The translations under genes were made by a program, and so were the position numbers. This document shows positions 1 to 4,965 of a stretch of DNA of 7,288 nt, piece by piece (positions within the stretch are counted from its first letter, which is position 1; the number at the start of each line of letters is the position of its first letter). The stretch covers positions 1 to 7,288 of the forward strand of contig JAJYKH010000134.1 in the NCBI GenBank assembly GCA_021788685.1, read 5' to 3'. The notes under the pieces are model-generated. The model did no database searches. It was given only the letters and a program-made list of their open reading frames with translations, and had not been told where the DNA came from. The DNA is from Deltaproteobacteria bacterium. GTDB taxonomy: Bacteria > Desulfobacterota > Desulfobulbia > Desulfobulbales > UBA5123.

Positions 1-477
1 CGCTGTCCAGACCACCCCGGTCTCGTTGTTGGCGCCGATGAGGGTCACCAGGCAGGTATCCGGGCGGATGGCCCCGGCCAGCCGGTCGAGATCGAGGCCG
101 CCGTTGCCGTCCACCGGCAACAGCTCCAGCTCGTACCCGAACCGCTCCCGCAGGAAGCGGAGGGGCTGGAGCACCGAGTCGTGCTCCACCTGGGAGGAAA
201 TGAGATGGCGGCGGCCGGGAAAGGCCGCCACCGCGGACCAGATGGCGGTGTTGTTCGCCTCGGTGCCGCCGCTGGTGAAGACCACCCGGCCAGGGGCGCT
301 GCCGAACAGGGCCGCGACCTGGGCTCGGGCCTGCTCCACCCCGTCCCGGGCGATCTCGCCCTCCAGGTGGGCGCTCGATGGATTGCCGAACCGCTCGGCG
401 AGATAAGGAGCCATCGCCGCCCGCACCCCGGGATCGATGGGCGTGGTGGCGTTGTTGTCCAGGTAGATCCTTTTCAC
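1..477 (-). CDS. nifS: NifS/IscS-type cysteine desulfurase, N-terminal 159 residues (runs off left edge)
   Basis: PLP-dependent enzyme that takes sulfur from cysteine, giving alanine and an enzyme persulfide used for Fe-S clusters and other thio-cofactors in the cytoplasm. Translated from a GTG at 475-477, the protein opens KRIYLDNNATTP, the usual N-terminus of class V aminotransferase-fold desulfurases. SGGTEANN (PLP phosphate region), EHDSVLQP and GANNETGVVW follow in the expected order. The PLP lysine and the catalytic cysteine loop lie beyond the window, so activity and the NifS versus IscS subgroup cannot be judged. The GTG is chosen because YLDNNATT normally sits within a few residues of the start; no Shine-Dalgarno sequence precedes it. 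It lies downstream of nadA on the same strand, 196 bases away. A nifS-like gene beside nad genes is known from Bacillus, where it serves NAD synthesis, so a role in maturing the NadA cluster is a reasonable inference. The family call is firm; the symbol is approximate. Confidence 0.93.
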   Translation of the reverse strand, partial: MKRIYLDNNATTPIDPGVRAAMAPYLAERFGNPSSAHLEGEIARDGVEQARAQVAALFGSAPGRVVFTSGGTEANNTAIWSAVAAFPGRRHLISSQVEHDSVLQPLRFLRERFGYELELLPVDGNGGLDLDRLAGAIRPDTCLVTLIGANNETGVVWTA

Positions 478-484
478 AGTTCAG

Positions 485-511
485 ATTCTACCAGATTTGC
501 CGAATTTTCAG
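485..511 (-). promoter_or_regulatory. Possible sigma-70 promoter of the cysteine desulfurase gene
   Basis: On the minus strand a TAGAAT (485-490, 5 of 6 matches to TATAAT) lies 7 bases before the GTG start. A weak -35-like CTGAAA (506-511, 4 of 6) sits 15 bases further up, which is shorter than the preferred 17. If TAGAAT is a real -10 box, transcription would begin at or within a base or two of the GTG, giving a leaderless mRNA. That would agree with the absence of a Shine-Dalgarno sequence. The -35 match is poor, so the gene may instead be read from upstream together with nadA. Confidence 0.3.
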
Positions 512-551
512 GCGGGTGTTTTTCGATCCGCAACAAGTCCGCCTCGGGGCC

Positions 552-675
552 GATGGCTAAGCAAAAATCATCAGATCCAAGGCGCTCGTGGCGAGGAGTG
601 AGGCGTACGCCCGTACGCCGCAGCGACGGGATCACGCAGCGCAACGCAGGAGCTGGCGATTTTCGCGACGCCATC
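552..675. repeat. Imperfect palindromic (REP/MITE-like) element overlapping the nadA stop
   Basis: This 124-base stretch is an imperfect inverted repeat. The outer arms start GATGGC (552-557) and end GCCATC (670-675). Aligned by reverse complement, arms 552-578 and 649-675 agree at 20 of 27 positions, sharing GATGGC, AAAATC, CAG and TCC blocks. The centre is a perfect 8-base stem with a 2-base loop, GGCGTACG-CC-CGTACGCC (602-619). The right end overlaps the nadA stop codon (674-676). No transposase is present. The look, with terminal arms and a GGCGTACG core, resembles dispersed intergenic repeats I recall from Geobacter/Desulfuromonas-type genomes; copy number cannot be seen here. Short open frames across it look spurious. 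Confidence 0.7.
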
Positions 676-1768
676 AGATCTCAAGCATCCGGTCGAGCGC
701 GAGCTTCGCCTTCTCTGCGATCGCGGACGGGACGGTGATCCGGTTGACCACCTCGCCCCTGGCCAGGTGATCGAGCACCCAGAGCAGGTAGGCGGGCTTG
801 ATCCGGTACATGGTGGAGCAGAGGCACTGGAAGGGGGCGAGCAAATGGATCTCCTTGTCCGGGAATTCGTGCCGGAGCCGGTTCACCAGGTTGATCTCGG
901 TGCCGATGGCCCAGCTTGACCCGGCCGGGGACTCGGCCACCGCCTTGATGATCCCCTCGGTGGAGCCGTACTTGTCCGCCAGCCGCACCACCTCGTGGCG
1001 GCACTCGGGATGGACGATGACCTTGATGTCCGGGTCCTTCTGCCGCCACGCGGTCACGTGGGCGGCGGTGAAGAGCATGTGGACGTTGCAGTAGCCGTCC
1101 CAGAGGATGACCCGGGCCTTCTGCAGCCGGGCGGGGGTGTTGCCGCCCAGGGGCTTGGCCCGGTGCCAGACCACGACCTCGTCGTCCGGAATGCCCAGGG
1201 CATACGCCGAGTTGCGCCCCAGGTGCTCGTCGGGGAAGAAGAAGACCTTCTCCCCTCGCCCCAAGGCCCAGGTGAGCACCCGCTCCGCGTTTGAGGAGGT
1301 GCAGACGGAGCCGCCCCGCTCCCCCACGAAAGCCTTGATTTTGGCCGTGGAATTGACGTAGGTGATGGGCACGATCCGGGCGCCCTCGGCCACCCCGGTG
1401 AGCTCCTGCCAGGCCCATTCCACGTCCTCGATGGCGGCCATGTCCGCCATGGGGCAGCCCGCCCGCAGGTCGGGGAGGATGACCTTCCGGGTGCCGCCGG
1501 TGAGGATGTCGGCCGACTCGGCCATGAAGTGGACCCCGCAGAAGACGATGAATTCCCGCTCCTGGGCAAGGGCCGCCTCCCGGGCGAGCTTGAGGGAATC
1601 GCCGGTGAAGTCGGCGAACTTGTAAACGCTGTCCTGCTGGTAGTGGTGGCCGAGGATAAGCAGCCGGTCGGCCAGCGCCCGCTTGCGGGCGGCGATCCGC
1701 TCCTCCAGGGTTTGTTCCTGTTCTTCGAGATACGCCGGCCCGATGTCGGCCTGTTGCAGTGGATTCAT
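674..1768 (-). CDS. nadA: Quinolinate synthase NadA
   Basis: Condenses iminoaspartate (from aspartate oxidase NadB) with dihydroxyacetone phosphate to quinolinate, the precursor of NAD, in the cytoplasm. It needs a [4Fe-4S] cluster held by three cysteines, leaving one iron free for substrate. The 364-residue length fits the family. Visible landmarks are LGHHYQ (39-44), FTGDSLKLAR (54-63), FCGVHFMAE (76-84), AGCPMADM (103-110), YVNSTAKIKA (137-146), VCTSSNA (155-161), FPDEHLG (178-184), DGYCNVH (224-230), HPECRHEV (253-260) and FQCLCSTMYR (313-322). The probable cluster ligands are C105, C227 and C315 or C317, by analogy with characterised NadA proteins. The ATG at 1766-1768 has no clear Shine-Dalgarno sequence, but the N-terminus is of normal length. 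It is followed by a desulfurase gene that could supply cluster sulfur. Its stop codon lies in a palindromic repeat. nadB and nadC are not in the window. Confidence 0.97.
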   Translation of the reverse strand: MNPLQQADIGPAYLEEQEQTLEERIAARKRALADRLLILGHHYQQDSVYKFADFTGDSLKLAREAALAQEREFIVFCGVHFMAESADILTGGTRKVILPDLRAGCPMADMAAIEDVEWAWQELTGVAEGARIVPITYVNSTAKIKAFVGERGGSVCTSSNAERVLTWALGRGEKVFFFPDEHLGRNSAYALGIPDDEVVVWHRAKPLGGNTPARLQKARVILWDGYCNVHMLFTAAHVTAWRQKDPDIKVIVHPECRHEVVRLADKYGSTEGIIKAVAESPAGSSWAIGTEINLVNRLRHEFPDKEIHLLAPFQCLCSTMYRIKPAYLLWVLDHLARGEVVNRITVPSAIAEKAKLALDRMLEI

Positions 1769-1805
1769 GTCGGATCGCTTCGTGGGTTGGCCCGGGCGGG
1801 GAGGT

Positions 1806-1848
1806 GGCCGCGTTCGCGGCCCTGCCCGGCCGGATGGCCGGGAGGGCC
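1806..1848 (-). other. Two overlapping palindromes in the hpf-nadA gap
   Basis: The 115-base gap between hpf and nadA holds two strong stem-loops that share four bases. One spans 1818-1848, with a stem of about 13 pairs (GGCCCT and CCGGCC blocks, one bulged base) and a short loop. The other is a perfect 7-pair stem with a 2-base loop at 1806-1821 (GGCCGCG-TT-CGCGGCC). They share 1818-1821, so one RNA cannot fully form both. Neither is followed by a T-run on the minus strand, so neither is a classic intrinsic terminator. They may slow transcript decay, act with Rho, or tune nadA leader folding; this is inference. Confidence 0.55.
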
Positions 1849-1883
1849 CGGGTTTGGTTCAGGAGGGGAAGGCTCTGGAGGGC

Positions 1884-2228
1884 TTACTGCACTCCTTCCC
1901 GCAGTTCCGTTTCCGGCGGCAGCTTGGGCCCCTGCCGCCTCTTGCGCTGGAGCTCTTTCAGCTGCAGCCCCAGGGTATCGAAGGCCTCCACCAGGAGGGC
2001 CGGCACTTTTTCGCCCCTGCGCTTCACCACCGCGGTGTCGTTCGGCACCGAGGCCACCACCAGAACCTGATAGCCCCCGGCCTTGTGGTGGGAGGTCTCC
2101 TCCACGGAGACCCGGAGATGATGGACCAATCCGGGGTGATGGCGGGTCAGCCGCTCCCGCTCCTCCTCGATTTTCTCCTGCCAGGATTTCCGGATGTCCA
2201 GGTTGCGTCCTTCGACTTGCAGTTCCAT
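1884..2228 (-). CDS. Short HPF/RaiA (S30AE) family ribosome-associated protein
   Basis: 114 residues with the compact S30AE fold seen in ribosome hibernation factors (HPF, YfiA/RaiA), which bind the small subunit near the decoding centre and silence idle ribosomes. It opens MELQVEGRNLDIRKSWQEKI, the usual first beta strand and start of helix 1. A second strand-rich part (LRVSVEETSHH, YQVLVVASVPND) and helix 2 (VEAFDTLGLQLKELQRKRR) follow. The C-terminal tail is short and charged, and the long-form dimerisation domain is absent, so it resembles short HPF/YfiA-type proteins. The ATG at 2226-2228 is preferred because a GGAGGAG site precedes it closely; a longer in-frame start at 2339 would add 37 residues of GC-rich, non-conserved sequence. 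Which family member it is, and whether it makes 100S dimers or blocks 70S, cannot be told from the sequence. It stands apart from rpoN and the PTS genes that often flank hpf. Confidence 0.82.
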   Translation of the reverse strand: MELQVEGRNLDIRKSWQEKIEEERERLTRHHPGLVHHLRVSVEETSHHKAGGYQVLVVASVPNDTAVVKRRGEKVPALLVEAFDTLGLQLKELQRKRRQGPKLPPETELREGVQ

Positions 2229-2258
2229 CGAGCTCCTCCAGTGCGTGCTTGCGGTTTT

Positions 2259-2283
2259 CCCTCCGGCCAACCGGCCGGAAGGG
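2259..2283. other. GGCC-rich hairpin upstream of hpf
   Basis: CCC-TCCGGCC (2259-2268) and GGCCGGA-AGGG (2273-2283 region) pair through about 10 bases with one bulge and a 4-base loop. It lies 30 to 55 bases upstream of the hpf start. On the minus strand it is followed by AAAACC, not by T residues, so it is not an obvious terminator. If transcribed it would fold in the hpf leader just before the ribosome binding site. Confidence 0.45.
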
Positions 2284-2320
2284 CTCTCCAAAGGAAAGCC
2301 GTCACCGAATCCGCCCCTGC

Positions 2321-2338
2321 TGCCGGCCCCGGCCGGCA
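2321..2338. other. Perfect 8-bp palindrome with 2-base loop upstream of hpf
   Basis: TGCCGGCC-CC-GGCCGGCA forms a perfect stem in the nagZ-hpf gap. It shares the GGCCGG core with the hairpin at 2259-2283 and with the pair at 1806-1848, so both gaps that flank hpf carry related GGCC palindromes. The role is unknown; protein-binding site, transcript stabiliser and chance in a GC-rich genome are all possible. Confidence 0.45.
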
Positions 2339-2440
2339 TCCGGCGGCCCGATGACCGCCTTTCAATTGGGAGCTTTCAGAACTCGTGCCTCCATCTGTCA
2401 TGTCGAGTCGCCACCAGGCGTTCCTCGATGACCATGGTTT

Positions 2441-2470
2441 TATATAGCCACGCTTTCCGCCGGCTTGCAA
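2441..2470 (-). promoter_or_regulatory. Candidate sigma-70 promoter for hpf
   Basis: On the minus strand, TTGCAA (2465-2470, 4 of 6 to TTGACA) is followed after 18 bases by TATATA (2441-2446) in a local AT-rich island within otherwise GC-rich DNA. A shifted TATAAA reading at 2438-2443 matches better but gives a 21-base spacer. The predicted transcript would have a leader of about 200 bases before hpf and would include both GGCC hairpins. It sits in the 275-base nagZ-hpf gap, which holds no other gene I can support. Confidence 0.33.
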
Positions 2471-2503
2471 CGGAAACGTTCACAAAAAACTACATCGACT
2501 TGC

Positions 2504-3490
2504 TCAAGAGGCGAAGCGGCTCCGCACGGCCGCGATCCGGGCGAGAGAGGCTGCAATGCGGGAGGGAGGGATGCGGCCGGCCGCCGCTGCCAGCTTCTCG
2601 CGGGCGCGGCGCACCTTGCCGTGATCGTGGCAGATGAGGAGAAGGTCGGCCCCTGCCTCGAAGGCCCGCAGGGCAGCCTCGTCCAGGGGTCCCTCCTTTT
2701 CGATGGCCCCCATTTCGAGGTCATCGGTGACGATCACCCCCGTAAAACCGATCTCCTCCCGGAGGAGGCCGGTGAGGATGGGCCGGGAGAGGGTGGCGGG
2801 CCACTCCGGATCGAGGGCCGGGTAGAGAGTGTGAGAGGTCATGATGGCGGCCGCTTCGGCGGCCGCCTCCCGGAACGGGGGAAGGTCCAGACGCCGGAGC
2901 TCAGGCAGCGACCGGTCCACCCGGGGCAGCCGCTCGTGAGGGTCGAGGACCGCCGCCCCCAGGCCGGGAAAATGCTTGCCGCAGGCGGCGACGCCCTCAT
3001 CCTGCATGGCGCTGATGACGACCCGGCCCAGGCGGGCGACCTCCCCGGGGTCCTCACCCAGGGCGCGCCGCTCCATGAAGCAGCCCTTGCCGGCGGGACA
3101 GACGTCAAGCACCGGGGCCAGGTTCATGTTGACCCCGATCTCCCGCAGCTCCCGGGCACAGGTGCGGCCATAGTCGGTGAGGGCCCGCCACGGGTCGGCC
3201 GCGGCGGCCAAGACCCGGGCGTCGGGGAACTGGGTGAACGGAGGGGGCAGGCGGGTGACGGTCCCCCCCTCCTGGTCGATGGCGATGAGGGGGGCGGGCA
3301 GGCCGGCCGCCAGGCAGGCCGCCCGGAGGTCGCCGCAGAGCCGGCGCAGCTGATCGGGTTCGGCCACGTTCCGCTTGAAGAGGATGAAGCTGCCGACCCG
3401 CAGCTCTTCAATGAGCTCCTGGGTGGAGCCGTCCAAGGCGGTGCCCGGGAGACCGGCCATGAACAGGCCGCCGATTTCTGGTTTCTTCAA
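2504..3490 (-). CDS. nagZ: Beta-N-acetylhexosaminidase NagZ (GH3 family)
   Basis: Cytoplasmic glycosidase that removes N-acetylglucosamine from GlcNAc-anhydro-MurNAc peptides during cell-wall recycling. With a TTG start at 3488-3490 it has 328 residues, normal for single-domain NagZ. Motifs in order are IDQEGGTVTRLP (71-82), GVNMNLAPVLDV (119-130), KHFPG (172-176), D183-P-H185 (the Asp-His pair of the catalytic loop, usually DSH) and TDDLEMGAI (255-263, with the nucleophile Asp). No signal peptide is seen, which fits a cytosolic role. The TTG is preferred because AGGAGG lies 5 bases upstream; the ATG at 3526 would add 12 residues and has no good ribosome site. One oddity is that the usual KHFPGHG reads KHFPGLG, with Leu177 in place of His. 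The stop lies 275 bases before hpf. A broader GH3 exo-glycosidase specificity cannot be excluded. Confidence 0.94.
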   Translation of the reverse strand: MKKPEIGGLFMAGLPGTALDGSTQELIEELRVGSFILFKRNVAEPDQLRRLCGDLRAACLAAGLPAPLIAIDQEGGTVTRLPPPFTQFPDARVLAAAADPWRALTDYGRTCARELREIGVNMNLAPVLDVCPAGKGCFMERRALGEDPGEVARLGRVVISAMQDEGVAACGKHFPGLGAAVLDPHERLPRVDRSLPELRRLDLPPFREAAAEAAAIMTSHTLYPALDPEWPATLSRPILTGLLREEIGFTGVIVTDDLEMGAIEKEGPLDEAALRAFEAGADLLLICHDHGKVRRAREKLAAAAGRIPPSRIAASLARIAAVRSRFAS

Positions 3491-3495
3491 AGGGA

Positions 3496-3501
3496 CCTCC
3501 T
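3496..3501 (-). promoter_or_regulatory. Ribosome binding site that sets the nagZ TTG start
   Basis: On the minus strand this reads AGGAGG, a perfect anti-16S match, and ends 5 bases before TTG (3488-3490). The annotated-looking ATG at 3526 lies upstream of it, so the site would fall inside the coding frame if that ATG were used. Confidence 0.8.
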
Positions 3502-3552
3502 GACGAGCAATCTCTCGGCGGATCATCGATTCAATTCAAGGACATCGACATC

Positions 3553-3578
3553 GTAAGGGCGAAAAATTTTGCCCTTAC
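3553..3578. repeat. Short palindromic element over the queC stop codon
   Basis: GTAAGGGC (3553-3560) and GCCCTTAC (3571-3578) form a perfect 8-pair stem around an AT-rich centre. The centre can add a G-U pair and three A-T pairs, leaving a 2-base loop. The queC stop (TAA, 3575-3577) lies inside the distal arm. On the minus strand no T-run follows the stem, so it is a poor intrinsic terminator. Similar GTAGGGGC...GCCCCTAC palindromes are, from memory, dispersed repeats in many bacterial genomes, so a mobile or REP-like origin is plausible. It could still halt exonucleases and stabilise the queC message. Confidence 0.6.
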
Positions 3579-4285
3579 CCTCGCGTGCGGTAAGCAACCG
3601 GATCCTTCACCCCGGCCTCGGCAAAGCCCTTGAGCCGCAGGCGGCAGGCGTCGCAGGCGCCGCAGGCCCGCCCCTCGGCGTCCGGATCGTAGCAGCTGTG
3701 GGTGAGCCCGTAATCCACCCCCAGGGCCAGCCCCTTCCGGATGATCTCTTTTTTGGAGAGATGAAGGAGCGGCGCCCGGATGACGAACCGCCGCCCCTCG
3801 ACCCCCGCCTTGGTCCCCAGGTTGGCCGTGGTCTCGAAGGCGGCCAGGAACTCGGGCCGGCAGTCGGGATAGCCGGAGTAGTCGAGGGCGTTCACCCCGA
3901 TGAAGATCTCCCCCGCCCCCAAGGTCTCCGCCCAGGCCACGGCATGGGCCAGGAAGATGGTGTTCCGGCCCGGCACGTAAGTGACCGGAATGGCCCTTTC
4001 CATCTCCTCGTAGGCCCGGCCCTTGGGCACCTCCAGATCGGCGGTCAGGGCCGAGCCGCCGATGCGGTCGAGATCGAGGCGCAGCACCAGGTGCCGTTCG
4101 GCCCCCAGCCGCCCCGCAACGGCGGCGGCCCGGGCCAGCTCGATCGACTGCCGCTGCCCGTAGGCGAAGCTCAGGCAGAAGCAGCGGCGCCCCTCGGCGC
4201 GGGCAATGGCCAGGGTGGTGGTGGAATCGAGGCCGCCGCTCAGGAGCACCACGGCCTTGCGGGAGGGATCGTCGATCGTTGTCAT
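3575..4285 (-). CDS. queC: 7-cyano-7-deazaguanine (preQ0) synthase QueC
   Basis: Converts 7-carboxy-7-deazaguanine to preQ0 with ATP and ammonia, on the route to queuosine in tRNA anticodons. The 236-residue length is typical. The N-terminal PP-loop SGGLDS (16-21) binds ATP. FAYGQRQSIEL-type residues follow at 40-50, then YVPGRN (103-108), GVNALDYSGYPDCRPEF (130-146) and a C-terminal zinc site formed by C198 (HSCYDP), C208, C211 and C214 (CGACDAC). All expected residues are present, so it should be active. The ATG at 4283-4285 has only a weak GAAGAA upstream. queD, queE and queF are not adjacent, and no preQ1 riboswitch-like leader is visible. It diverges from the flagellar genes across a 149-base gap. 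Confidence 0.97.
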   Translation of the reverse strand: MTTIDDPSRKAVVLLSGGLDSTTTLAIARAEGRRCFCLSFAYGQRQSIELARAAAVAGRLGAERHLVLRLDLDRIGGSALTADLEVPKGRAYEEMERAIPVTYVPGRNTIFLAHAVAWAETLGAGEIFIGVNALDYSGYPDCRPEFLAAFETTANLGTKAGVEGRRFVIRAPLLHLSKKEIIRKGLALGVDYGLTHSCYDPDAEGRACGACDACRLRLKGFAEAGVKDPVAYRTRG

Positions 4286-4434
4286 TTCTTCGAAAGCGCT
4301 TGTACCGCCGACGCAAAATGCCGGCTTGCAATTCCTGATCGAATGTCATTAATTGTGAGCGGTCGGGGAAAACGCCCTTTCCAAATCGTTGTCAGCGAAA
4401 CGGCGGCATTGCCTTATGCTGATAGCTGAAAACT
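4286..4434. other. Divergent intergenic region between queC and the FlhX-like gene
   Basis: These 149 bases must hold the promoters of both divergent genes. They are less GC-rich than the flanks (for example an ATTAATTG stretch near 4350). I found no good -35/-10 pair on either strand; the best plus-strand hint is TTGTCA at 4389-4394 with a poor TATGCT 20 bases on. No sigma-54 or sigma-28 consensus is seen. The gene at 4435 lacks a strong ribosome site. Confidence 0.5.
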
Positions 4435-4731
4435 ATGCCCGATAAACCCCATTCCGGCAAGGATTCATCCCGCCCCCGGGCGGTGGCCCTGCGCTACGAT
4501 CGCAGCCGGGACCAGGCCCCGGTGGTGATCGGCAAGGGGGCCGGTCTGCTCGCCGAGCGGATCATCGCCCTGGCCCGGGAGCACAACATCCCCATCCACG
4601 AGGACGCCGACTTGGTGGAGATTCTTTCCCTCATCGACCTCCATGCCGAGATCCCGCCCGCCACTTACGCGGTGGTCGCCGAGATCCTCGCCTTCATTTA
4701 CCGCTCCAACCAGAGCTTCCTCCCGAAGTGA
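4435..4731 (+). CDS. flhX: Stand-alone FlhB C-terminal-domain protein (FlhX-like)
   Basis: 98 residues matching the cytoplasmic C-terminal domain of the flagellar type III export switch protein FlhB (FlhB/HrcU/YscU/SpaS family), without the four membrane helices. Features are AVALRYDRSRDQAPVV (start of the domain, about 16-31), KGAGLLAERIIALAREHNIP (helix and strand), HEDADLVEILSLIDLHAEIPP and a final helix TYAVVAEILAFIYRSN. The NPTH autocleavage motif is absent: the protein begins where the post-cleavage fragment normally lies. In Helicobacter and others such FlhX proteins can substitute for the cleaved FlhB C-terminus, so a role in export substrate switching is likely. It lies upstream of flgF on the same strand, 234 bases away. 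The start codon has no strong Shine-Dalgarno sequence, but the 15 residues before the conserved domain are a normal leader. Identity of the family is firm, the precise role inferred. Confidence 0.9.
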   Translation: MPDKPHSGKDSSRPRAVALRYDRSRDQAPVVIGKGAGLLAERIIALAREHNIPIHEDADLVEILSLIDLHAEIPPATYAVVAEILAFIYRSNQSFLPK

Positions 4732-4737
4732 GCCCCG

Positions 4738-4771
4738 GGCGGAAGCCGCAGCTTCCAGTTTCCCTTCCGCC
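4738..4771 (+). terminator. Weak terminator-like stem after the FlhX-like gene
   Basis: Just after the stop codon, GGCGGAAG (4738-4745) can pair with CTTCCGCC (4764-4771), followed by TTTCG. Inside it a smaller alternative stem GGAAGC/GCTTCC (4741-4746 with 4751-4756) competes, followed by AGTTTCCCTT. Neither has a proper T-run. It may separate this gene from the sigma-54-driven flgF unit. Confidence 0.25.
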
Positions 4772-4911
4772 TTTCGAGCATCCCCCATTCCCGCTTTTCT
4801 GGGAAAAAAATGCCGGCCGATTCAACGCCGCTTGCTGGCTCCCGAGAATGGACCCCGGCCCCTTCTCCTGTTTTCCGTTGCCCCATGCCTCTTCCGGTGC
4901 TGGGTAATCCG

Positions 4912-4927
4912 TGGCACAGGGTTTGCT
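4912..4927 (+). promoter_or_regulatory. Sigma-54 (RpoN) promoter of flgFGA
   Basis: TGGCAC (4912-4917), five bases, then TTGCT (4923-4927) matches the -24/-12 consensus TGGCAC-N5-TTGCW exactly, with the invariant GG and GC separated by 10 bases. Transcription should start near 4938, about 28 bases before the flgF ATG at 4966. RpoN control of rod and hook genes is well known in polar-flagellate proteobacteria. Such promoters need an enhancer-binding activator (FlrC/FlgR/FleQ class); no activator site is recognisable in the gap. Confidence 0.9.
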
Positions 4928-4965
4928 TTACTCCCATGGCAAACCTCAACGACCAAGGGAGCGAG

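Noticed and set aside
474..674. 66-residue minus-strand open frame between nadA and the desulfurase gene
   Set aside because: It lies almost wholly within the palindromic repeat, shows no domain, and its arginine- and proline-rich translation looks like that of a GC-rich repeat.
2480..2503. Intrinsic terminator after nagZ (T6 run on the minus strand)
   Set aside because: A run of six T follows the stop by about 15 bases, but the only stem before it is a 4-pair CTTG/CAAG, which is too weak.
1529..3556. Long plus-strand open frames (300 and 363 residues) opposite nadA, hpf and nagZ
   Set aside because: They are antisense to well-supported genes and rich in Pro, Arg and Gly, as expected from high third-position GC; no recognisable domain.
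4389..4426. Sigma-28 or sigma-70 promoter for the FlhX-like gene (TTGTCA, GCTGATAG)
   Set aside because: GCTGATAG resembles a sigma-28 -10 box but has no matching -35, and it lies only 8 bases from the start codon. TTGTCA has its best -10 at a 20-base spacing, which is too long.
4286..4434. preQ1 riboswitch in the queC leader
   Set aside because: I looked on the minus strand for the compact stem followed by an A-rich tail typical of preQ1 aptamers near the ribosome site and saw none.
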